Below, one piece after another: positions 1 through 9,431 of a stretch of 64,000 nucleotides of DNA. The stretch lies in NCBI GenBank assembly GCA_021399435.1, contig JAJTUP010000038.1:248001-312000 (forward strand). The letters are read 5' to 3'. How positions within the stretch are numbered: the stretch's first letter is position 1; the number at the start of each line of letters is the position of its first letter. Source of the stretch: Diaporthe sp. PMI_573. Lineage: Eukaryota; Ascomycota; Sordariomycetes; Diaporthales; Diaporthaceae. The translations under genes were made by a program, and so were the position numbers. The notes beneath the pieces were generated by a model. The model saw only the letters and a list, made by a program, of their open reading frames with translations, did no database searches and had not been told where the DNA came from.

Positions 1-1
1 T

Positions 2-286
2 ATCAAGCCCGCAGGCCTGTCGCCTGACATCGCACGAGGCCACAGGCTCACCTTTGACGAGGAGGAGAGCTTCGTCAGCTATATGGATCTCTCAAACGGC
101 ATGATAGAGGCAGCCGACGATGAGGCTGGGCTCTACCTCGGTAGGAACGTCGGTGTCGTCAATAAGGTCCGCGGACAGGGCGCCAGCTTCCCGAGCGGCA
201 CGCCGTTGTGCATCGCCATGGGGTTCGTCCGACACTTCTTCCCCTGGCTGCACAACTACCTGCCTGAGACTGGGCCGGGGAAGTGA
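2..286 (+). CDS. 3' end of an unrecognised protein-coding gene
   Basis: An open frame enters from the left edge (codons begin at base 2) and ends at TGA 284-286, giving the last 94 residues. An in-frame ATG at 83 is probably internal, because the frame is open on both sides of it. The tail contains [18 protein letters not shown] and ends PETGPGK. I do not recognise the family. Codon use (GC-rich third positions) looks coding. The 5' part lies outside the window. Confidence 0.55.
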   Translation: MKPAGLSPDIARGHRLTFDEEESFVSYMDLSNGMIEAADDEAGLYLGRNVGVVNKVRGQGASFPSGTPLCIAMGFVRHFFPWLHNYLPETGPGK

Positions 287-1238
287 TGATGGGGATGTGT
301 TTCAACTGTTTGTCTCATGTGTATGAATGAGAATCAGTCGACCTTAGGAGCACCTGGGCAGATTAGACCAGATAACGGATTCAATTTCATCATACTCAAT
401 ACATATGCACGCGCTGGTATTCTATTCAAGTGGTAAGGTGTGAAACTGAATTTCTTGTAGTTGCAATGTTACTTTGGATTGTTCCGATGGCGGCTTTTTG
501 AATGATTAGCAGAGATCCTGTATGTTCTTGCTCAGCTTCTCGAACATGACCCACTGTACACATTTATATTTCCGCCGCAAGGAGACGTCAGCAGATGCCA
601 AAGCCGTATATTTATATTTCTGAACTATTCGCAAAATACTATCCCTCCCAAAGTGGAACGCTTATGACCCCACAAAATCACCACATGGACCCTTGAACCA
701 AGAAGCCTGAAGCATTATGGAGGTGCCGGTTGCTGCAGCCCGCTTCTAAGGAAGACGATACATTTGTACAAAAAAAATAGAATGAGAAGGATCAGTGGAT
801 GAAATCGACTCGTAAACCGGGGTTTTACAGTAAGACAAGGTAGAATATCTTGGTAGGTTGGTGCCTTTTCTCGGCGAGCGCAATCAACAAATCAGCTTCG
901 TTACCGCGGCTGGGGTCTTTAGACTCCAGGGAAGTGGCCATCCCGCTTTCCGAATGGCTTGCTGCTTACGGCGGCTTTCCGATGACCGATGCTTGCTGAC
1001 CATGGGCTGTTCAAAATATCAGGTCATTTTGTTTCAGCTCTACCCACCTCTTCTAAAGCGGGGGGTATCGGGCCCGATTCGCCAGAAGCTGTAACGGTAT
1101 TATAAAACATGTTTACTCTTTTGGCACCTCCGACGAGAAATTTCAGCAGGAGGCCAAGCATATAGAGCCATAAGCATTTTCTCCTCTCCTGGGTTTGATC
1201 CCGAGTGTTCTCGAGTCAAGCCTTCCTTTTCTATCGCC
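287..1238. other. Intergenic region with no supported gene
   Basis: About 950 bases between the partial gene and the GMC oxidoreductase. Only short chance frames are present on either strand. It presumably holds the terminator of the left gene and the promoter of the GMC gene; the last 150 bases are CT-rich, as is common upstream of fungal start codons. No repeat or RNA gene was recognised. Confidence 0.5.
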
Positions 1239-3074
1239 ATGGGGAAATCGAAACCAGCCATTGGAGTCCTTGCTACAGTACTGTCGGGGGTCTTTTTGTC
1301 CACTACTTGTTCAGCTAGTACCGACAATATCGACTACGTGATCGTGGGAGGAGGACCCGCAGGCTTAGTATTGGCCGAGAGCCTCTCGCGCGATGGACTC
1401 AAACAGGTTGTCCTACTAGAAGCTGGAAGGGAGACGTACAATTCCACGTTACTCAACAGTAGGTCGCCGGCGTGAGTCACACGAGAATTCGATGTATCGC
1501 TAAGGACAACAAACACAGCACCGGCATACTTCCCCTTTATTGCCGAGCCATTATGGAACTATACCGTACAGCCAGATAACAACCTGGCTGGCAATGCACC
1601 AGGTGTTCCTCAGGGCCGCATGCTAGGAGGAGGAACTGCTGTTAATGGCATGGCTTACTGCCGCGGTGCGGCCTCGGTCTTTGACGAATGGGCCGAAATA
1701 TCGGGGAACCCCGGGCTTGCGTGGGAGTCCCTGCTAGAGGACTTCCGCGAGACTACGCACTACGCAGACCCGCCGACCGCCGACTACGAGCAATTCGTCA
1801 ACATGACAGCCTATGGAGACGGGCCTTTGGAGCTCAGTCGCTCGAGCGGCCTAACTGGTTTCGAGGAGCCCTTTGCCAGCTCCGTACAGCGCACGCTCGG
1901 TCTGCGCCAGGTCGACATGAATGACGGGACGGGGATCGGAATTGACATGGGGATCTCATCAATCTTTGCCGGGAACCGCACGAGATCATATGCTAGCAGC
2001 GCCTATGCCCCTCTGGTTGAAGGTCGGCCGAACCTACAAATCCTTTACGACGCCTGGGTTTCTAGCATCGGCTTTTCTGGAAACACGGCCGTCAACGTTA
2101 CTTACCATACCGACAACAAACCATATACGATTAAAGGCAAGGAGATTATACTCAGTGCTGGTGCTTTGAACACGCCAAAATTGCTGCTGCTTTCCGGGGT
2201 CGGCCCGGAGGACCAATTGCGGGACTTAGGAATTCCGATTGTGGCTGATGTACCTTCGATTGGAGAAAATCTGCGCGACCACGCCTTATCGATTGTCCAG
2301 CTGCTGGTGACACCCGAGGTTCTGACCGTCTGGCAATGGTCTGAAAATGAAACCGAGGCGGCCACCGCCAGCGCTCAATACGCGGAAAGTGCCTCCGGGC
2401 CCCTCGGCTGGGCTGACGGCTTTGTCTATGCCACACTGCGACTCCCAGATTCCGTGTGGGAAGGCCTGGACGATACCCATTACACATCTCTGCCTCGGGA
2501 CCGACCACATGTCCTGATCCAGGCTACCTCCATTCCTTTCATCCCGAGCGTCAACTCGAGCGCGGTCACCGCCTGGGCTAGCCTAGTCCAGCCGGAGGCT
2601 TCGGGGCGCGTTAGGCTACAGTCCGCAGACTACCGAGACGATCCCTTGATTTACGCCGAGTACTACGGCACACCGGCGGACAAGGCGGCCATCATCGCCG
2701 CCTACCAACAGCTCAGAGATGTGCTGAGGGCGGAACCCGTGTCGAACCTCATTACACAGGAATACTTTCCCGGCCCTGATGTGACGGAAGATGACGATGT
2801 GTGGGCTGCGATCCAGCAGCAGACATACTCATTCCGCCACCCCGTGGGCACGGTGGCGCTCGGAACGGCTCTCGACAGCAACTGGCGACTCAAGGGCCTC
2901 GAGGGAATCCGAGTGGTTGACTCGAGTACTTTCCCATTTTGCACCACCTGCCACCCTCAATCTGTGCTATATGCGCTGGCGAATAGGGCTGCCAAGGATA
3001 TCATTAAAGCGGACAATATCACCGGTATGTCTTTCACATACCCCTTCGAAAATAATTTTCAAGCGGCTATGTAG
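1239..3074 (+). CDS. Secreted GMC-family FAD oxidoreductase
   Basis: Two exons, 1239-1458 and 1519-3074, separated by a 60-nt intron (GTAGGT...ACAG), give 591 residues, the usual length for glucose/aryl-alcohol oxidase-type enzymes. An N-terminal hydrophobic stretch (about residues 8-26) looks like a signal peptide. The FAD-binding motif is VGGGPAGLVLAE (about 36-47). GMC signature 2 is GALNTPKLLLLSGVGP (from about 288). The C-terminal active-site region has His at about 514 (HPVGT) and a second His at about 552 (CHPQS), matching the His/His pair of glucose-oxidase-type members. GMC enzymes oxidise alcohols or sugars with O2 or another acceptor. The substrate cannot be told from sequence. Confidence 0.92.
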
Positions 3075-3870
3075 TCTACTACAGTATGAGTCTGATGAAG
3101 GCTGTAGATTAGACTTGGGATATACAATTTCCAATACAGTAACCTAACTGAACTCGACTATATCATTCTAGTCTTTTTTGTTTAATTCTCGCCTATATAT
3201 TAGTAAACAATGATAATTCAACACAAGTAGTATGTAGTGGAAAGCCATCCTCTTTTATCCCTAGCTGAGACGGCTTGTCTACTGCTAGCAAAGCGAGTGC
3301 CGGGCCAAAAGACCAGAATTTCGAATTGACACTGGACATTCCTAGCAGTATACAAGTGCCGTACCATCACACTACTTTTCGTAGGATTAGTTACTATACC
3401 ATCAGACTTTCTTAAGTTCTACCTTTGGCTACAAGACGTATTTTCTTCACTCTTCAGCGACTACTGTAGCTTTCGTTCTTAATTTATGTATCTACCTACA
3501 ATCTGCTTAGCTACGTTGCTCCCCATCCTAGAGTCTACATATCAAGTTCATAATAGTATTATAGAATACATGCTGGTGTGCCTTTGCGTGGGAGTCTTGA
3601 TTGCATCATTTATCACAAATACTGTCCTCGTTGGGTTGGCCATGTGAGCTGAAGAAGAACAGATGGGATTTATTGCCGGCAGTGTATTATTTCCAGCTTC
3701 GAAATTCCTTTAAATTCCTTACTAGACCCCTGTTGGAGATAAGTACTTAAACCTATGTAAAATGCATGGTTCAGATCGCCTATCAGCAACAAATGATCCT
3801 TTATCTTTGCGACCGTTGACCGCGTCACTCTTCTTCCTTCCCCTTTACTCGAATATAGCGTCCCAATATC
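3075..3870. other. AT-rich intergenic region
   Basis: About 800 bases of AT-rich sequence between the GMC gene and the MFS locus. No open frame, repeat or RNA gene is supported. Confidence 0.5.
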
Positions 3871-5531
3871 GTGATCATTCGAGGCCTGTGGGCAGTAGAA
3901 GCGGAAACTATGACCAAAATACCTTCGAGCGAGCACTATGCCCTGGTGCTCCTCTGCCTCTGCATATTCCTGCTTGTTTTTGGAGAGACGATGCAGCCGG
4001 CTCCGCGCACACAGATATACGAGACCATCATTTGCGACACCCTCCTCCCGTCCGCCGACAAGGACTTGGAACGATGCAAGGCCGATATTGTACAGGAAGA
4101 GCTGGTGTTCCTCAAAGGGACCGAAAGACTACTCGGGGCGTTCCCAAGTGAGTATTGTGCCTCTGCCTGATTCTACCATCACTTTGCTGATCAGAGTCTG
4201 CTAGCCATCCTTGCGATACCATACGGCCTGGCTGCCAACCGTTTCGGCCGGCGCAACGTCCTGACCTTGGCGCTTGTTGGGCTTCTCCTGGAAGAGACAT
4301 GGAGCTTCGCCATAAATTAGTCAAGCTCTTTCAATGTTCGCGATCCAACCACACACTAAGACGCAGATTGATCTTTCAGGCCGCCTGTCTCCCATGTTCA
4401 ACATTCGTCTAGTACTCGTCGCCGTGTGTTTTGAGGGCATTGGCGGGGGCTTCGGTATTGTCACCACCATGGTGCACGTCATCGCCGCGGATATCGCGAC
4501 CGGAGACGCGAGGACCAGCCTCTTCTTCGCCATACACGCCATTGGCACCATTGCAGCGATAATCGGCCAGCTCACCAGTTCCCTGCTGATTCCATTGAAT
4601 GTTTGGCTTCCCTGGCTGGCCGGCCTCTATTGCATTCTCATGGCAGGGACTGCCTCCTTGTTCATCCAGGACGGACACCAAGAAACAGCTCCAGATGTAA
4701 TTGGCGCAGAGCGGCAACCGCTGCTGATGCCCGAGACCGATACACACGGTCCAGCTTCAGATTTTGCGACGACTGCGAACGGGGACTTGCTAGACGAAGT
4801 AGACAGCCCGGATTCAAAGCTTCAGGATTCCTGGGAACTATTCAAGACAGGAGCCCGACTTGCTGTGGGGCAGTCGCGGCTTATTTTTCTGTTGACACTG
4901 GTCCTGCTATGCCAGATTAGCGAGGACTCACTCCCAATGATGCCCCTGCTCTTCGCATCCAAGAGGTTTGGCTGGAGCTTTGCGAGGGCAAATTTGTTCT
5001 GGGCCCTGGGCGAGGGCGTCCAGCTGGTTGTCCTCTTGGCTCTGCTTCCCCTCGTAGGTCGTCTCCTCAAGCGCCGCCTGGGCCTGAGTGGCTTCGCCAA
5101 AGACGTCACACTAGCCCGGTCCAGTGCCATGCTCCTCGGTCTCGGGACGCTGTTTATCGGTCTTGGGTGGAACATCCCCGTTTTCGTGGTTGGCATTGTT
5201 CTCAGCGTCAGCCGCCGGCATGCAGTCTCTATTGCGGAGCCTCATCACCGACAGTATTGAGGCTGCGAGCCTCAGTCTCGTGTACTCAATCATAACCGTC
5301 CTGCATGTTATTGGCGGCGCCTTGGCTGGCCCGCTTTACTCGGTGGCATTCGTTGCTGGGATGCGGCGCGGAATCGGATGGACCGGGATGCCCTTCATTG
5401 TTGCTAGACTTTTAGGATTCCTGTCATTCGGCTTGTTGTTAGGGCTGGGGAAAGGAAGCCAAAGGTTGAGCCCCTGGCCAATTAAAATCACATCGGGTTT
5501 ACTAGCTCTTGGCGGAAAGTACTTCAGATAA
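3871..5531 (+). pseudogene. MFS transporter, coding frame broken at two places
   Basis: Exon 1 (3871-4147; a later start at 3910 is possible) and exon 2 from 4205 join across a clean 57-nt intron (GTGAGT...CTAG). The junction gives FPTILAIPYGLAANRFGRR, the loop 2-3 motif of fungal MFS carriers. The frame then meets TAG at 4318-4320, just after LEETWSF. Transporter-like sequence resumes in the +1 frame from about 4316 and runs to 5260. A second shift at about 5205-5218 moves it to a third frame, which ends at 5531 with further membrane segments. No GT..AG pair explains either break. This is a pseudogene or an assembly with two single-base errors. The many hydrophobic helices and an acidic central loop (about 4680-4820) fit a 12-helix carrier. 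Confidence 0.7.
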
Positions 5532-6085
5532 ATTATTATGTGTTTCTAGTTACCTCATACCTCCAACAAGGAATTGGAAAATGCCCATCTCTACATGTCG
5601 AGATTAATCTGGGCTACATCACGCAACCCATCACATGGTCAGACTTGAACAGGTCTATATCAACTAGGCCATTCATACATTCGTTTGGTAGCCAGAGCAT
5701 TCAGCTTGTGAAGAAATCTGACCAGGGGCACACATGAGGGTTGCCTGGCCATTGGCCGGAGAACCAGCGCGGCAAGGGCTGGTGCGTAAGGTATAGTATT
5801 GCCCGGGTGGTTGCACAACATGGCAAGTGAGGGGTCTCGACGCGCACTGCCCCGGAGAACGCGACAACCTCGCGCGCTCGACGTCCCGCGTCCGCAGGCA
5901 CTGCCCCGGGCTGACATCTAGGCTGGACCACAATGGCTTCTTAGTTGCCTGGCCTGATATCAGTGCTTTTCAGGTCTCATCCGTAGCATGTTCTTGCATC
6001 TGTCTCTCTTTCGACTCCTTGCACTCTTCGCAGACCTACGTACTTTGGAGCACTCTGTGACTCTTGTTGCTCATGAGATCTCGAT
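5532..6085. other. Intergenic region, promoter side of the ULD/methyltransferase gene
   Basis: About 550 bases. A GC-rich patch at 5830-5925 contains two copies of a short 'gcactgcccc' word. The sequence before the ATG at 6086 is CT-rich. No gene is supported. Confidence 0.45.
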
Positions 6086-8927
6086 ATGTCTTCAGTCACC
6101 TTTGGCTCGGTTGGCGATATTATCGCAGTATGCCTACTTGCCAAGTCTATGGTGGAGGCGCTGGACGATTCGAGAGGCTCATCCGCTGAGTATCAAGGCC
6201 TTATCACTGAATTACGGTCATTGGAAAGCTCTCTCCTCGAGGTTGAGTTGTTCATCCGGTCGTGGTGCGTCCACTTCCGATTCACTCCAGTGTGAATGCT
6301 CCAAACTTGTCAATGAGTGTCGGAAGACTCTGGAGGCTTTTCAAGAGTATCTCAAGAAATACGGCTCTTCTCTATCCAAGGATAGTCGTACGGGAATCCT
6401 GAAGCGGGCTGGAACCAAGATCAAGTGGCAACTCCTGGCGAAAGACACCGTGTCAAGGTTTCGAAGCGAACTCGCCGGGCACTCGAATGCCCTCAACATG
6501 ATGATGATTACGGCTAATATGTAAGTTGTTTTCAGCCGAGTAACTATAAAATTGATGACCAATATACTACAGGATGATATCCCTTAGAGGTCTTGACAAA
6601 CAGAAGGCCTCAGCATCCTCAACAGAGCGTAGCCTTGCTGCCCAGGACGCGACGTTGGATACATTACGCAGCGAGATCAAAAGCAATTCAGCACTCGCCT
6701 CGTCTATGACTTCGATGATTCGTACCATGTCTCGTCAGTTCAGTTGGTTTCAGAACTTGTTGGTTTCGGTAAAGTCTATGCTCAGCAGAGGTTTTATATT
6801 GAACCTTGCAACCTACCGAGCAGTGCTGTCGATCCAGGAGTCACTGAGTCATTCCATGGATAGAACACTCATTCAAGATCCATTCCTGCTCGAGGATCCT
6901 CTGGGCCGAGTTGCCCCAGTTCACCTCCAGTTCATAACATCCTGGAAAGCCTTCCATGCGGTCCTCGCCACACGTTTCGAAGGGTTGCCAGGACACGAAA
7001 AAGTCCAGCGAAGGGAGTTTGTTCTTCAAGAACGGGTAACAAGTCGTGAAATTTCTCGAAATGAGCCATGGGAGATCGCTTTCCGCTCTGGAGCATTGGT
7101 GTGCATGAGCCTGGTATTTCAGCGAGAAGTAAAAACAGCCAATTCCCAGAGCCACTGCCCGCACTGTGGTAATATATCTGAGAAAGCGACCACTGATGAC
7201 GTTCACTGGCAAGTCAACCTTCTCATCACTTCTGCCGTTTTTTGTTTGGCTGATACCCTTTAGCGCTAAATGCAATATGGTATATCGTCGCATCACTGAG
7301 GTAACTGAGGTAGACCAGCCACCTATCCCAGAGCTTCCAAACTATTGGAGTCAACAGCCTTCTTTTGGTCGAACAGGCTTCAATAATCAACCCCAGACCT
7401 TCGGTCCATTTCTAAAAAGAAAGCGGACCATGGAGAGTTGGGAAGAGCTTTCACTTTCTGAGGAAGTCAGGAACTTCAAAAGGGTGAGGATTTTGTCCAA
7501 CATAAAAAAGACTCGCAGAGCGGCTTTCGCATCTTGGGAAGACAAAAAGTCATGGGCGACAACACCGAGCAAACAAGCCGGCCCTGTTGGCTGTAATAAC
7601 AGTCTTGAGGCAAGCTCGACCTCGAATGCTGCAATGGATTCCGGCCTTAGGAACTGCCTTGGTGAAGGCATTAGTTTCTCTGATGCCTCCTTCTGGCCCC
7701 AGGCCGAAGGCGAGGGATTAAGAGAGAGGGTCTTCGCTAATACACCAGACTCTGAGGAAGACGACTCCTCTGATTCTGAGGGACACGTCCCAGGCTCCAC
7801 CGAAGACGCCCGTGATTTTAAGACAGGTTCCCAGGATTGGGGCCGTTTTGCTCAGGTTCCAGAAGATGATCGCGACGAAGGACGCTTGGTTGAATTCCCT
7901 GACGGCTCGGATTTTAAGGTGCCTCATGATTCTGGCAGGTGTTGGATAAGGGCCGATCATCTTTTACTGCGGGATCGTTACGTAAGTAACCTCAATGCAG
8001 AACGAGCCCGTCTGCTTCAATACCTTCCGGGCGGGCCGATTTTGGCGCCAATCTCGAAGCCTCTGCCCCGAGTATTGGACATCGGCCCATCAAATGCATG
8101 GCCCTCCACTGGTTAGTTAATGACCCCACTGTGAATTTGTTTATCGATTTACGTGAAAGTCGTTTTGGAGGACTGAGCTTCTTGTTGAACCCTCCACCCT
8201 CTAATTCTTTATCATTGAACAGCCACTCGGCACATGCCCAAGGCACAGATTCAGAATGTGCAAACATGGGAGCACCAGACAAGCAGAGATCTTGTCTACC
8301 AACTTAACACGTATGAGGCCGGAGGATATGATCTCATTCATATGCAAGACTGGACTGTGGCCGCAAACTTTCTGTCCATCTTGCCTCAAGAGATGTATCG
8401 GTGAGTATATGTAGACACACGTTCACCCAACTAAACCATAAAGGAATGACAATCTGACCTAATACAGTATCTTGAGACCAGGCGGATGGATTGAGATCGA
8501 AATCCTTCAGTTACAGATGCAAGGCAGTTCGTGCGTTCAACTACAAGTATATCCTTTCATGATCCGCCACGGCCTCAGCTCACTCGGAATCAAAAGTTTC
8601 AGCACCGCAGAAGGGATCGCCAAGTCATTTCAAGACGCGTCCTTCATAAATTTGCAGTCAACTGTCGAAAGAATCCCGATCATCGGCCCGCCTGGACATT
8701 CAGACCGGAAAGCACTGGGAAGGGATTTCAGGGACCTGTTGCTTCTGATGTTACAGTTGGTTGACAAACTTGCCGACGCGCTCAGCGAGCCGCGACGTTC
8801 CAGCCGACTCTCTATAATCAGAGAGATTCGCTCTGCTCTCTTGGACGGAAGGGGTAAGGGAGCAAATTTTATGGATTTAGTCAGAATCACGGCACAGAAG
8901 CCCGTTGGGTCGCCTGATGAGGTATGA
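6086..8927 (+). CDS. ULD (ubiquitin-like) domain / zinc ribbon / LaeA-like methyltransferase fusion protein
   Basis: Six predicted exons: 6086-6241, 6291-6520, 6573-7208, 7264-8111, 8223-8400 and 8468-8927, giving 835 residues. The N-terminus (VTFGSVGDIIAVCLLAKS) and a domain at about 235-310 (ITSWKAFHAVLATRF, REFVLQERVT) match the fungal ULD-type family. A zinc ribbon follows: CPHC near 322 and CAKC near 340, the latter created by a GC-AG intron (7209-7263). Exon 4 (848 nt, no stop) carries an acidic low-complexity linker and then LPRVLDIG, the first strand of a LaeA-like methyltransferase. Exons 5-6 supply YDLIHMQDW and RILRPGGWIEIEI. The usual GxGxG SAM loop reads GPSNAWPST, so methyl transfer is doubtful. 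The intron after 6241 has a weak donor (GTTGAG) and is the least certain. I know the two halves as separate families; their joining is inferred from the continuous exon 4. Confidence 0.72.
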
Positions 8928-9431
8928 GGACAGGATTTGAAAAGCTCGAGTCTCTAACCGAAGAGTCAGAACTGTCGGAATATCTCCATGGACTATCTAT
9001 TAAGGGTTATTCTCGGTGGAATTAAGGTAATTCCGTGTAAGTCAAATATATATGGGGGCTTAGAAGGCCACTTACACGACCCTATGGATAGTCTGAATAC
9101 ACGCAATTACGACACTATTCCAAGAAGAACCAGATGTTAGTCCCACGATTGAAGTGAGCGAGTACAGCTTGCTGGTATCCTTCATTCTTGTGGAAGTTTC
9201 AACCCACAAGGGTAACAGAACCCTGGATGGTTATAATATGGACCGTGAAGCGCAGCAGTGATGCCCAAACTGACTGGATCATCTTATAGACCTGGGTATT
9301 GAACTTGCTATGGGCGATAAATGATTATAACGGCTGGCTTGTCCGCAGAAAACATCCGCAGTATATGCAACGCTGATAAGAAAACACAACACCCCCGTCC
9401 GATATTGTCCAACATCCGACCGCAAATACCT
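8928..9431. other. Convergent intergenic region
   Basis: About 500 AT-rich bases between the 3' ends of the fusion gene (+) and the Clr5 gene (-). Presumably both terminators lie here. Nothing else was recognised. Confidence 0.5.

Noticed and set aside
6086..8927. Reading the ULD protein and the methyltransferase as two separate genes
   Set aside because: Exon 4 is one uninterrupted 848-nt frame spanning both, with no promoter-like gap or fitting start codon before the methyltransferase; kept as a stated alternative.
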